Below, piece after piece: positions 32,704 to 43,750 of a stretch of DNA of 64,000 nucleotides. Location: positions 52,873,214 to 52,937,213 of the forward strand of contig NC_030381.2 in the NCBI RefSeq assembly GCF_001625215.2. The letters run 5' to 3'. Within the stretch, counting starts at the first letter, position 1, and each line of letters opens with the position of its first letter. The notes beneath the pieces are model-generated. The model was not told the DNA's origin. It did no database searches and saw only the letters and a list, made by a program, of their open reading frames with translations. This stretch comes from Daucus carota subsp. sativus (lineage: Eukaryota; Streptophyta; Magnoliopsida; Apiales; Apiaceae). The translations under genes were made by a program, and so were the position numbers.

Positions 32704-33389
32704 CTCCCTCCGTTTCAAATTAGATGTCCACTTTTAAAAAATCACACAGTTTAAGAAAAGTGGTTGTTCACAAATTAATTGCATTAAATGATCAAAATAT
32801 GTGGAGTGAGATTGACTTAGGAAATATAACTAAGAGTAACTCCAAGTCTCCAACCATAAGAAGCCCTTAGCTAAAAGTCTAGTTGGCTTTTCAAAATTAA
32901 AATTTTTAGCCAATGCTTACAAAAAACACCACTCCAACCATAGCAAGCCCTTATCTATAATTATAGCCATCCCCCTATGGATAGCTATATTTGTCGAACC
33001 ACTACAGATCTGTAGTGAATTCCACGTCATCTCCCGCAATTTATTTTCCTCCTTCCCACTGATTACATATAAATTATTACCATATTAAACTGATATATTC
33101 TATTTATAACAATCTAAATATTGATAACATACTATTTTTAAATTGTAGCCAGCCAATATAGCCAATACCATTGAAGCACAATGTCTTACAGGTTCGGCAA
33201 ATTTTACATAATATCTAACAGATCCAATTTAGCCAACGATTATAGCCAACGCCATTGGAGATGCTCTAAGTGATATGTGGAGGAGAAGTGACTTAGGAAA
33301 TATGATTTTGCATTGAAAATTGAAGTGGACAACTAATTTGAAATAAATTATTTTTTTGAAAGTGGACATGTAAATTGAAACGGAGGGAG
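32704..33389. mobile_element. Stowaway-like MITE holding a nested MITE
   Basis: Ends CTCCCTCCGTTTCAAATT and AAATTGAAACGGAGGGAG with flanking TA. From about 32834 to 33268 it is interrupted by a second element with ends taactccaagtctccaacc and gccattggagatgctcta, a common plant MITE type (gagcatctccaa). The outer element resumes with gtgacttaggaaatat, matching the mirrored left side. Confidence 0.7.
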
Positions 33390-33704
33390 TATAACTTATC
33401 CTCTTATACACGTCAATTTCACAAATTAAAATTATTATATACATATTTTCTCGAAAAAATCTACAACCTAGCATTGCTCAATTAATAATGGTAGAAAATT
33501 TCAATTAATTATCCAAAATTCATCTGAAATGATTGTGTCGTTGATAATATCTCGATTGATATATAAGTCTAAGATTCTTTAATTGATAAAATTATTATCT
33601 ATGCAGAGCTTCATCAAATTTATTAAAAATTATAGTTATCTAAATTATAACAAATGATATTTAAAATTCATTTTCAAAATAAATATGAGTGCAAGCGCTA
33701 TATT

Positions 33705-33900
33705 GCGGTCGTTTGAATGAGTTTAAAATAAGTACCTTTATTTTAAAATAAAAAAATGAAGTAGAATTCAAAAACAAGTTAAAACTTATGAGTGATTAAA
33801 ATGTCTGGCAGAAAAACAAAAATCATGAAACAAAAATCACTATTTCTAATTTTTTTTTTATAAATACTTATTTACTTTTTGTTTAAACGATACGAAAAAG
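33705..33900. mobile_element. Degraded MITE upstream of the zinc transporter
   Basis: Related to 39007-39253: both have cgtttg, ttaaaataagt, gtctggcag/gtttggcaaa, atcatgaaac/cctgaaac and acgatacgaa/acggtacgaa in order. The ends are worn. Confidence 0.5.
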
Positions 33901-34002
33901 TGCAAGAAAAACATCCTAACGAACACGCAAATATTAGTTCAAAACCTCCTAAAAACACTACGAAAACAAAGTCGAAACCAGCAAAACAGAGATCCCTACG
34001 AT

Positions 34003-34012
34003 GTGTCGACAT
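34003..34012. promoter_or_regulatory. Zinc deficiency response element 1 (ZDRE)
   Basis: GTGTCGACAT fits the RTGTCGACAY consensus exactly. In Arabidopsis this palindrome is bound by bZIP19/bZIP23, which switch on ZIP genes under zinc shortage. It lies 884 bp before the chosen ATG, in front of the apparent non-coding 5' exon region. Confidence 0.8.
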
Positions 34013-34091
34013 CATAACGACCATATTATAAACCAAAACCGAAACATGTAATGCTTGTATCATTCGTTCAAACTCTTGTCACCCTTGAATA

Positions 34092-34101
34092 ATGTCGACA
34101 T
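34092..34101. promoter_or_regulatory. Zinc deficiency response element 2 (ZDRE)
   Basis: ATGTCGACAT is a perfect palindromic match to RTGTCGACAY, 89 bp after the first. Paired ZDREs are typical of bZIP19/23 target promoters. A TATA-like tattataaa lies at 34024-34032, so this second site may be just downstream of that box, or transcription may start further on. Confidence 0.8.
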
Positions 34102-34895
34102 TTTTCTCTCATTCTCCTTCTCTCTCTGCATATACATACACACTTTTTTCATCACAAAAACAACCCAATTCCAAATCCAAACAAACCCCAGGGATCGATC
34201 CTGCGCGGCCCATCTGCGTGCTGCAGGATAACAAAATCCCATTCAGTCATTTTCCCCACAATGTGTCATCACCTCTTCTTGATTTCTTCAAGTTTATAGA
34301 GATTTGTGTCGTTTTATGCAGTTCTGATCATTACCCTTTTCAAGATTTGTTATAATTTTAAGACCCATGTCATTTATTGAGGTTCGTTTTTCGATATGTG
34401 AATTTTTAATGTTGGTGTATTTAAGGTTCTTGAATGATGGGCTTATGGGTTGTTTATGTTTTTGCAGGAATTGGCTCCGGGGTTTTGGCTTGGGCAGCTG
34501 AGTGGCAAGATCTCGGGACACACAAGATCTTTTTCTGGTGAATTCACTCCTCATTTTGTGATTTTATGATTTTTTTATGTATATTTGTGATTGAAATGTT
34601 TGTGAGTTTGTTTGTTCTAATACAGTAAGTTTGTTAGAATTCTGTTAGGTGATGTTTCTTAGTATTTGATTTTATATGATTATATGGGAGGTATGAAGTT
34701 TGAGAGAAATGCTTCTTTCATTGCTTGTGCATGTTATTGTTCTAGATTTTTTGCAAATTGGATTGTCTTATAAGTGATAGTTTTGGAGTATTACCATTTT
34801 CGCGATTTAGGCAAGTAGGATTTCTGAATTATTAATTCTTTGAATTGCGAACATTGTACATACCTTATTGCAGCCAACATATTGCAGTATGAACT
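34102..34895 (+). promoter_or_regulatory. Probable 5' leader with introns of the zinc transporter
   Basis: A candidate non-coding exon lies at 34468-34538 (acceptor tttttgcag before it, donor gtgaattc after it), and the coding exon is preceded by acceptor ttattgcag ending at 34873. A short frame (34889-34921, 10 codons) starts 7 bp before the main ATG and overlaps it out of frame. Confidence 0.45.
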
Positions 34896-36697
34896 ATGAA
34901 GTGTCGCTTTGTCGGTTATAATTGTTTTGGTGTTTATATTTGCTCTAATTTGGGGTTTTTTGTTGCGTCTTCAAAAGGCTCTTTGGTGCAGAAAATTTCT
35001 GAATCTGTGTCCACGGCTACTTGTGGCGGCAGTGGTGGTGAAATGGATACTTGTCGTGATGAGAAAGCAGCTTTGTTCCTCAAAATGTTGGCTATTGCCG
35101 CCATACTCTTTTTTGGAGTTTGTGGAGTAGCAACGCCATTGATTGGCAAGAAACGTCGTTTTCTGCAGACAGACTCGAATTTGTTTTTTGCCGCCAAGGC
35201 TTTCGCTGCAGGTGTCATACTAGCAACCGGATTTGTTCACATGTTACCGGATGCTACAGAAGCCCTTACTGATGAGTGTTTACCGACAAACCCCTGGTCC
35301 AAGTTCCCATTCTCAGGATTTTTTGCAATGATGGCTGCACTTATCACATTGGTTGTTGACTTCGTTGCAACTCAATATTATGAAAAAAAGCAAGAGAAAC
35401 AGATTCCTTCCCTTGTGGATTCTGTTGATATAGTATCAGGATCAGGGGCTGTGCCTGTAGAGACTAACGAGAATAGTGGAAAAGTCTTTGGTGAAGAGGT
35501 TGGAGGAGGGATGCACATTGTGGGCATGCATGCTCATGCTGCTCACCATAGTCATAATCATTTGCATGGACAAGAGGCTTGCGATGGCCACATGAAACAG
35601 CAAACTGATTCACACTCCCATTCCCACTCGCACGGGTTTGGTGGGGACGTCGAGAGTAGCATCAGGCATGTTGTTGTTTCACAGGTAACTTTTCCATCTT
35701 GTCTCTTCATTGACGACTTCTTGCCCTTTCTTATTGGAGCAAGAGACACTTGCATTTTTTTTTTTGTATTGTTTAATTAATAATTTGAAAGATCCTGGTG
35801 GAAAGTAACTTAATATGCAGTAGTCTCACTCTCACCACCACTTCAGATTCTCCGCGAGGCACTGTGTTGAGTTCTCCATGACCGCCCCCACCTCCCACTA
35901 TTAATCTCAAATTTCCACAGCTCCCCTGCTCTGCTAGTTGTGAATCGGGTTATTCCGAAAGTTTAGCAATAGATAATTTTTTTTTCATCTTGGCTAAATA
36001 AGTACTAGTAAGATAGTTAACAATCCTGAGAGTCTGAGTCTGCCTGTTTTGTTAATACTAGAAGCACCTATTCAAAGGTGCCTAGGGAAGATCGAAGTAT
36101 ATAGGTTCCAGATTTGACAAGAACAAAATTAAGTGTAATGGGAAACAAATTCCAACTATTGTTTTGTGTCAGGATTAAGTGGATTTTTGGTTGTTGTCAC
36201 TGAAATATCTGGCATTGAAAGTATTGCTATGATCTTTGCAGGTTTTGGAACTTGGAATTGTCTCACACTCGATTATCATTGGACTTTCACTTGGAGTTTC
36301 ACAAAGTCCTTGTACCATAAAACCCTTGATCGGTGCATTAGCTTTCCATCAGTTCTTCGAAGGGTTTGCACTTGGAGGCTGCATATCTCAGGCTCAATTC
36401 AGCACCTTCCACAGCTCAATGATGGCATGCTTTTTTGCAATAACAACACCCGTGGGAATTGCTGCCGGGACTGGTCTCGCATCATTTTATAATCCCAACA
36501 GTCCAAGAGCGTTGGTGGTAGAAGGCATCTTTGACTCCGTATCTGCTGGTATATTAATCTACATGTCTTTAGTAGACTTAATTGCTGCGGATTTCTTGAG
36601 TAAACGAATGAGTTGCAATGTCAGACTCCAAGTTGCATCTTATTTTGCACTTTTCCTTGGAGCTGGATTGATGTCATGCCTTGCACTTTGGGCTTAA
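34896..36697 (+). CDS. ZIP4/IRT3-like: ZIP zinc/iron transporter, IRT3/ZIP4 type
   Basis: Two exons, 34896-35684 and 36242-36697, intron 35685-36241 (GT-AG, phase 0), give 414 residues. The sequence has an extracellular CRDEKAA segment, TM1 ([20 protein letters not shown]), the TM2 block [18 protein letters not shown], and [20 protein letters not shown] cytosolic His-rich loop ([14 protein letters not shown] and HSHSHSHG) precedes TM4 ([12 protein letters not shown]) and TM5 ([11 protein letters not shown]), whose His residues line the metal site; the end is [14 protein letters not shown]. The family imports Zn2+ (and Fe2+/Mn2+) across the plasma membrane. The [16 protein letters not shown] loop and the terminal ADFLSKRM segment place it with Arabidopsis IRT3/ZIP4. 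The start is uncertain: ATG 34896 gives a plausible signal segment, while ATG 35043 (MDTCRDEK) would start just before TM1. Two ZDREs upstream predict induction by zinc deficiency. Confidence 0.92.
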
Positions 36698-37724
36698 GTA
36701 AACTTCAATCTTCTTTCATTGCATCTCTGTTTCTGTTGTCTTCTTTCAACAAATAATCGATATATCTTCTTACTTCTTTTGTTAGTCGTTGTCTTCTTAG
36801 GTGTTATTTGAAGATGAAAATAGTTGTCTACTGATCCCCAAATTCCTTCGCAGCTCTAAAGGTAAAGAAATGAAATTGCAGTTTTTTTTTTCCTCACTAC
36901 TCACACAGCCAATAACAAATGATTACCAGTGCTACATATCCTCATGATATTTGATTGCGAACATAAGCCATACATAATTTGTGTTTATATTTCGCAAAAA
37001 TATACTACTCACATATTAGGCATTTGATTGATTCTTATTGATCCGATTATTCTTTCTCAACGCTTATATATTCAAAATTGTACATTTAATGAATCTGTTT
37101 GTAAATTTATAAGATCTTTTGATGTAAAGTTTAAGCACATATCAGATATGGTTCCGGTTCCTGACATACATATGTTGACATATAGTAGTAGCATACGTTC
37201 AGCCGGAAAAAGAAAATATTTATGTATATTCTGGATAATAACCCCAGGATCGAGACAAAGATTCTGGCGGGCAACATTTTCAATTGAATTGACAGTCATC
37301 TTGCATAATTTTGACTGTTAATTATCCTGTTCATAACCCTAATTGACTGAGCATCCAGCTTTAAATTCTTCTTAAGATATTTTGTCGAGTTCTCCGTCAC
37401 CCCACCCAAATCTAGTTGTGAACCGCAATATTCTGATCAAAAAGCTTAGTTACAGCTAGTTAGCAAGATAGTCACCAATCTTGAGCCCGTGTTCTATTTC
37501 TGTTTTTTAACATGATTCTTATTTTTAATCTTTTGTATAGGAAGTTTACGTCTTTTGTTTAAAAACTCCTGCCCAATTATGTGGTTCACAGTTCACACAG
37601 TGAGGATTGAAGTACATGTATATAGCACCACTGGTTCTGGATTTGTAGTAGTTAAAATCTTGAAGTCGTTTGGCTACACTTGAATTAAAATACGTAATTA
37701 TTATTTATAAGTGGAAAGTTATTA
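36698..37724. other. 3' flank of the zinc transporter
   Basis: No gene is recognised; frames at 37028-37321 have no domain. The stretch 37370-37660 resembles parts of the intron at 35850-36130 (gttgagttctcc/gtcgagttctccgtcacc, attccgaaa/attctgatcaaaa, agttagcaagatagtcaccaatc/agatagttaacaatc), so intron DNA was duplicated locally. Confidence 0.45.
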
Positions 37725-37897
37725 CTCGATCCGTCCCAAAATACATGTTATTTTGACTTTTTTCACGTAATTTGAGATTCAAAAATAATATACTTCTACA
37801 CATTATTTTTCAATTTTTTTTGAATAAAAATATAAATGTTAAATTACGTGAAAAGTCAAAGTGACATGTATTTTGGGACAGGATGGGACAGGATGAG
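37725..37897. mobile_element. Stowaway-like MITE, 173 bp
   Basis: Left end CTCGATCCGTCCCAAAATAC, right end GTATTTTGGGACAGGATGGG and ATGAG, with TA at both sides. The right end carries a 10-bp duplication (gggacaggat twice). Confidence 0.7.
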
Positions 37898-37998
37898 TAA
37901 TAAATAAAATATATATTTTATTGTGTTTGTTAAAAAAAATTAATTAATATTTTTAACTTAGATATGAACCAGAAAAAGCATATAAATCAGGATGGAAT

Positions 37999-38837
37999 TA
38001 GGGATGGGCGCGGGGCACTTCGGGGTCGGGGAGTACTATCCCCGACCCCGATCTCCGAATTTAATACACATCCCCGACCTCGCCCCGAATCCCGAACGGG
38101 GATTTTTTCCCTCCCCGATCCCCGTCTCGAACAGGGGACGGGGATCCCCGCGGGGATTTGTGGAATTTTAATTTTTAATTAAAAAAATAATAACTTTATA
38201 ATACATAATATATTTTTAATAAAAAAACAAACTACTAACTCCTAATATACTAATACTCCCTCTGTCCCATTTTAACTGATGTTTGACTTTCTAGCACGTA
38301 TATTGAGATGTATAAAAATAATATCTACACTAAATAAAATAATTCAATTCTTATATCAAATAAAAGTTTAGGTTCTAAACTTTTATTTGATATAAATTTT
38401 ATAAAGAATTATTATGTTTGAATGTGATTTTTTTAACATCTTAAAATACGTGTAAAAAAATCAAAAGCAGTTAAAATGGGACGGAGGGAGTAATATATTA
38501 TTATTTTATATTTTCAATATCAAATCATATTAAAATTGATTTATAATATAAATAAACGACAATTTAAAATATATTATATTACATTATATTTATTATCAAT
38601 CAATAAAAATAAAGAACATTTTTTAATTTTAATTATATTATAAAAGTTATCTATTTCTAATAATATATTTAGTATAATATATAAACATATTATTATTTAT
38701 ATATATACACAATCGGGGTCGGGGATCGGGGCGGAGAGACACCAATCCCTGACCCCGCCTCCAAAAAATTCCCCGAATCTCCGATCCGAACGGGGCGGGA
38801 ATCGGATCGGGATCGAGTGGGGCGGGGTGAATCCCTA
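37999..38837. mobile_element. hAT-like element with GC-rich ends, holding a nested MITE
   Basis: Ends TAGGGATGGGCGCGGGG and (from the right) TAGGGATTCACCCCGCCCC. Flanked by gatggaat (37991-37998) and gctggaat (38838-38845), an 8-bp duplication with one mismatch. The arms are rich in cggggatcgggg modules; the centre is AT-rich and holds the MITE at 38256-38490. Confidence 0.75.
38256..38490. mobile_element. Stowaway-like MITE nested in the hAT-like element
   Basis: Ends CTCCCTCTGTCCCATTTTAA and TTAAAATGGGACGGAGGGAG are perfect inverted repeats apart from one base; TA on both sides. The interior is palindromic. Confidence 0.85.
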
Positions 38838-39006
38838 GCTGGAATGAGTAATTTACAAGTTAAGTCCAAAGCGGGGATTAATCTCGGAAATGGACAAGGA
38901 TTTAAGTGGCATGGTTGTTGGAGGCTGAAGGCATATGTATGATCATAAATTGTCAAACCAACCGTAAATTAAGGTTCAACTACAAACAGTCCTAATGACA
39001 TTTATT

Positions 39007-39253
39007 GTGGGCGTTTGGGTAAACTTAAAATAAGTGTTTTTTGCTTAAAATAAATAAGTGGAGCAGAAGTTAGAAGTAAATTAAGACTTATAAGTGGTTA
39101 AAGTGTTTGGCAAATAAGCAGAAGTCCTGAAACAAAAGCTAGCATTCCTAGCTTTTTATAAGTGCTTCTTGACTTCTTACACAAACGGTACGAATAAGTG
39201 CTTATAACTTATAATCCAGAAGCTGGGCTTTTAAGCCCTCCCCAAACACCCCC
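39007..39253. mobile_element. MITE with GGGCGTTTGGG ends
   Basis: Left end gtgggcgtttgggtaaactt; right end ccccaaacaccccc reads back as gggggtgtttgggg. Inner arms (aagtgttttttgcttaaaataa against ttataagtgcttataactta) are partly complementary. A degraded relative lies at 33705-33900. Confidence 0.55.
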
Positions 39254-40040
39254 ATTGTCTTTTTAGTTCACTGTCATCTTTTAATCTGCACCATAATTAA
39301 TACTCTTTAAACATAACTAAAATACGATAAATTCCATCATTTTTCTGGCCAAATAAATCCATTCCTATACATATATAAATATAAAATAAAATATGTTCTC
39401 GGTATTATTTTGTTCTAAATTTTCGAAAAATAAATACAATAATTTGATGACGAGCTTGTGCTTTTAAAACAGCATGGGAAGAAAAAATAAATGGCTGAGA
39501 TTGATGCACCATTAACTTGAGAACCAAGAATTGCAACATTTGGAATAAACTTTTTCCTTTTCTCGTACGATCTTTAATAACTCGCTTTCCACATTTTAAG
39601 ATTGACAGAACATATTCTCCTGTATCCTACTTATTTAATGGCCGCACATTAATTTCTCATCTTTAATCCAACGACCACTAACATAAATATCTTCATCTGC
39701 CCTCATCTTTCCTTTTCTTTCTATCTGCGTCCAAACACGTCACGTTCACTATACATCTCTCGCCACATCACTCAATCTTCTTCCCTCCTATGTGTCACCC
39801 TATCTCTAACCCTGCCACGCATTCATGCACAAATATAAATCTCGGAATAAAATTCGATCCATTTTCTTCCCAATTTAATTTTATATTTTAAATTAGTAAA
39901 ATTATCTTCTCATTTTCATGAAAAAATATTTAAAAATAAAAAAGTTGATATTTTATAACTATAAAATTTCCAAATTTACGACAAGGACTTCTGTCTTGTA
40001 GATCAGCAAAACGACTATTTCTTCGGTATCCTGAATTATA

Positions 40041-40344
40041 CTCCCTCCGTCCCAGCCAATTCTTTACGTTTGGTTTGGGCACGGAGGTTAAGAAATATGT
40101 ATAAAGTAGTGGAAAAGAGGAAAAAAAGTGGGTGAAGTGGTGGGGACCCATCAATTTTTAATGAATAAAAGAGAGATAGTGGAGTAAAAGTAGTGTGAAA
40201 AGGGAGTAAAAGTAGTGTGAAAAGGGAGGAAAAGTTGGGAAGTGGTGGGACCCATTGACTATTTTTGGTAAGTTTTGGAATGTAAAGAATTGGATGGGAC
40301 ATCCCAAAAAGGAAACTGTAAAGAACCTGGTGGGACGGAGGGAG
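40041..40344. mobile_element. Stowaway-like MITE, 304 bp
   Basis: Ends CTCCCTCCGTCCCAGCCAAT and GGTGGGACGGAGGGAG, TA on both sides. Related in the interior to the element at 57116-57749 (tgggacatccc, agtggtgggaccc, ggttaagaaa, gtgggtg). Confidence 0.85.
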
Positions 40345-40583
40345 TATATATGGGAGGAGGGGGACACGTCATGTAGTTTAATATTTCTGTAAAATATAGC
40401 TGCTCTTTAACTTGTTTTCAAAATTTTTTTCTTTTAAATAAATTTTTAAAAAAACTGTAAAAATGGATTACAGAATAATATTTTATAATAACATTAAGTG
40501 TATGTTAAGTAGTGAAAAATTATATAAGATTAATAAAACGGAGGAAATATTATTTTGAAATGAAAGAAAAAATATATTATATA

Positions 40584-40842
40584 CTCCCTCCGACCATTTT
40601 TACATGTCCCCGTTTGACTTTTGACTAGTCAAATTGACTATATTTTGACTGAAATTTTACATATATCATATAAATCAAAAAATAATAAAAATTATATCAT
40701 TAGGAAGTATATTTAGTGTATTTTAATATGCAACTTTCAGATTTCGAAAATAATGAAGAAATAATTTGTAATATTTAGTCAAAATTTGGTCAATTTAACT
40801 GATAAAAAATCTAATGGGACCAGTAAAAGGGGACAGAGGGAG
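40584..40842. mobile_element. Stowaway-like MITE, 259 bp
   Basis: Ends CTCCCTCCGACCATTTTTAC and GTAAAAGGGGACAGAGGGAG; TA on both sides. It sits about 260 bp before the next gene. Confidence 0.8.
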
Positions 40843-41033
40843 TATTATGACTTTGAAATACAGATTACGACACCCGTTGCGGACTGTAGATTGGCATCAT
40901 AAAGCCTTTCAACAGCAAACTGTTTGATGTACAAACTACAATTACTCCTCTTCGAAACTGTTTCCAATATTGTTTGGTCTTTACCACTTTAATTTCTTTA
41001 CATACAGACATTCATATTTAATTCCCAAGTGCA

Positions 41034-41041
41034 TATAAAAA
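41034..41041 (+). promoter_or_regulatory. TATA box
   Basis: TATAAAAA, 64 bp before the ATG at 41106, at a usual plant distance with a short leader between. Confidence 0.6.
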
Positions 41042-41105
41042 GACATAACCAAGTAACACTTCTTGCACCAACAATATTTCCCAGCTACATATTCAACCAA
41101 GAAGC

Positions 41106-41630
41106 ATGGAGAAAAGCGTAGAGGCCCAAGAGACTTGCATTGTCAATGGTCTCATGGCAATGATGGAGATGAACGGTGGGGATGAGTCCTCAGAGGTGGA
41201 CATAAAAGAAGAGATGGTTGTTGAGGTGATGCATGAGCTGTGGAAGGAGATCAACTCTTGTTACAGTGATGAATGCGAGCTTAAGAAGAGTTTTAAGAGA
41301 GCTCCGGCGAGTTTTCCGGTGCCGGGGAGTTTTTCCGGTGTCGGTGGGGACAATGAGAGATGTGGGCCAGTGGTTTCGGATGTGGGGTCCACTGTGATGG
41401 CTGGGGTGGGGCCCACAAATGGTTTTTCCGGCGAGGAAGTGGTGCAGGGGAGGGAATTGAAGTGTGGGTGTAGCATGATGCATGGCGGAGGGGAAATGGA
41501 CGGCTATGATGGTGGGGAGTTTGATGATGAGTGGCTGACAAGTGTTCTCAGCATGGACCCACAAGAATTTGAAGATTTGGGTGTGGACCCCATGATTGTT
41601 GATGGTTCTAGGAGTGGGAAGGAAGGGTAA
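41106..41630 (+). CDS. Unrecognised acidic plant protein, 174 residues
   Basis: Single exon from ATG 41106 to the TAA at 41628-41630, with a good TATA box upstream. Residues about 33-50 (IKEEMVVEVMHELWKEIN) form a likely amphipathic helix, followed by a basic patch (ELKKSFKRAP), a Gly/Val-rich middle and a Cys-Gly segment (KCGCSMMHGGG). The acidic end (FDDEWLTSVLSMDPQEFEDL, about 138-157) could be an interaction or activation-like motif. No catalytic motif, signal peptide or membrane helix is seen. The sequence is GC-richer than its surroundings, as real exons here are. I do not recognise the family. Confidence 0.7.
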   Translation: MEKSVEAQETCIVNGLMAMMEMNGGDESSEVDIKEEMVVEVMHELWKEINSCYSDECELKKSFKRAPASFPVPGSFSGVGGDNERCGPVVSDVGSTVMAGVGPTNGFSGEEVVQGRELKCGCSMMHGGGEMDGYDGGEFDDEWLTSVLSMDPQEFEDLGVDPMIVDGSRSGKEG

Positions 41631-42572
41631 TTAGTTCAAAATTAAGGAAAGGTTTAGTACTTTAGTAGTAGGCTAGCCAATAGCAACATCTTTTATTTTG
41701 AATATGTAAATTAGTAGATGCATTATGAATATACTCTTATCTTTCAATTCAAGGGTTAGTCGTGAGTGTTATAATTTATGAATTTGGATGGTTTTGATTG
41801 GCGCAAGGATGATAAGTTACCCGACTTTAGTTTTGATTGGCGCAAGGATGATAAGTTTACCCGACCCGAAAGATACCTGGCTCATTCTGAGCTGATATGA
41901 TCTATCCGAACCTGATTTTCTTATTAGGATCTGGACATGAATCTTATTTGTAGACCCTAAAAAATTTGAATATGCATTTTAAGGATTCTGAAGCGAACCC
42001 GATCCGAACATGAAATCCAATAAAAAAACCAATACAAATTAGTATGTGTGTTAAATGTATACTGTATATTAAAATTTTATGAATTATAAGTTATGTATAT
42101 TAACATTTTACTTAATTTTATGTGTGCGATACGTAATTTACATTCATTTCATCAATATTACATTTTTTTTAATTATTGTGCATTAAATAATCAAAATATA
42201 ATATAATATAAATGATAAGTTCAATGATCAAAATTTAATTAAGTACGATAACTTTTTAAACACTACAATAAATTAAACTAATATGTCATATATTAAAACA
42301 TTTAATTTTAATCTTGTTCTGATTAACCCCCGATTATTCGATTAAACCGTAATCAACACATTTATATTTATTAGTCTCGATTTTCTTTTTATACGATCAC
42401 AATCACTGCTCACGTGTTAGCTTAAATTCTAAAATACAGCTAACATACAATTCTGGAAATAAATTTTATCATCTATATTTAAATTCCGAAATTACACAAT
42501 CACCTACCATGTGATTGTTGGACTTAAATTAATCATAGATATCAATACGACATTATGAACAAAACTTATTTA
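41631..42572. other. 3' flank and AT-rich spacer
   Basis: A short direct repeat (gttttgattggcgcaaggat at about 41792-41811 and 41831-41850) is visible. No gene. Confidence 0.5.
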
Positions 42573-42876
42573 CTCCCTCCGTCCCTATTTATCTGTCCAC
42601 TTTGGAAGTAAAAATTTGTCCCTATTTATCTGTCCATTTATACTTTCAAAACTAACTTAATGATAGTTTTTCAAATATATCTTCATAATTTCAATTTTCA
42701 AGGCTTGACTTATTTAAAACTTGGTTGAATTCATGTTTTCAAGACATAAAGTAGGGGTATTCCACCATCTTCAAGATATTAATTAGAGGTATTTAATGAA
42801 AAAATTTATACAATCAATTATTTCTTGCTATGCGTTTTTTTTTCCAAAATGGACAGATAAAAAGGGACGGAGGGAG
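42573..42876. mobile_element. Stowaway-like MITE, 304 bp
   Basis: Ends CTCCCTCCGTCCCTATTTAT and ATAAAAAGGGACGGAGGGAG; TA on both sides. The left end is partly doubled (ccctatttatctgtcca twice). Confidence 0.85.
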
Positions 42877-43109
42877 TATTTTTCTTTATTGTGAATAGTA
42901 AATGTATTGCAACGATAATAAATACCGACACGAACAAGATGTAAAAATAATATCGAGACATGCATGAAACATTCACGGGGCTACATTAATCAGTGTGTGT
43001 ATAGATAGTTGTGACTCATGAGCTGATATGTTTTTGCCTTGCCGTCATGATTCATGGCAATCTTCGTGACTACGAAATCGGTCCTTTACTCGTTTCTTTT
43101 ACCTTTACA

Positions 43110-43750
43110 ATGGTCTAGAACCTAAGTCCCACGTCGAAGAAATTTGAATGTAAACAGTCGAAAAATTCCATTAGTATTAGGCTTTTTGAGAAGAGTCAAA
43201 TTTGTGCGGACTTAGCCACGGTCCAGAACGGACAATATTATATTAATGCGGAGTTAACGGTGTTGCGCGACCCAACAAATGGTATCCGTCTATTCGAGCC
43301 AGGTTAAAAAAGTTAATGCGGAGTTAACGGTGTTGCGCGACCCAACAAGTGGTATCGGTCTATCCGAGCCAGGTTAACAAGTTGATCCTATGGAGTTGCG
43401 GGTTGCAGTTGTGTGATGTGGAGGATGCTTTTTAGAACTACAATCGAAGGTTTTGGACAGCTTGTGTCGAAAGTCTTTTCGACTAAGGTGGTCGGACGGC
43501 GTGTCCAGCATGCAAGAGCAGTGAGTAGCGACGGTATAAGGGTCACAAGATTAGTGGCTTGGAAATTGAGGGGAGATTGTTGAGTGGGTTCAACCCAAGT
43601 CCTCCATAAAAAAATAAAAAAGATTTATCATGAATATAAGCGGCTCTTTCGTTAGCTTGAGGTCTTTTGGAAAAACAAATCCATCTAAAAGAGACAATAT
43701 CATATTAATATGGAGTTAAAAGTGTTGCGCGGCCAACAGAGGTATGGACA
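43110..43750. mobile_element. Worn LTR-type (TRIM-like) retroelement fragment
   Basis: A cccacgtcg/attagtattaggcttttt stretch typical of short plant LTRs is followed by two direct 70-bp copies (43244 and 43314) containing tggtatc...gagccaggtt, which resembles the primer-binding site for initiator Met tRNA. A third partial copy of ggagttaa...tgttgcgcg lies near 43714. No gag or pol frame is present. A related fragment lies at 3740-3900. Confidence 0.5.

Noticed and set aside
38693-38956. Pro/Arg-rich frame
   Set aside because: It comes from the GC-rich arm of the hAT-like element at 37999-38837.
41190-41564. Minus-strand frames rich in His/Pro
   Set aside because: They are antisense to the 174-residue gene, which has the TATA box and the coherent protein.
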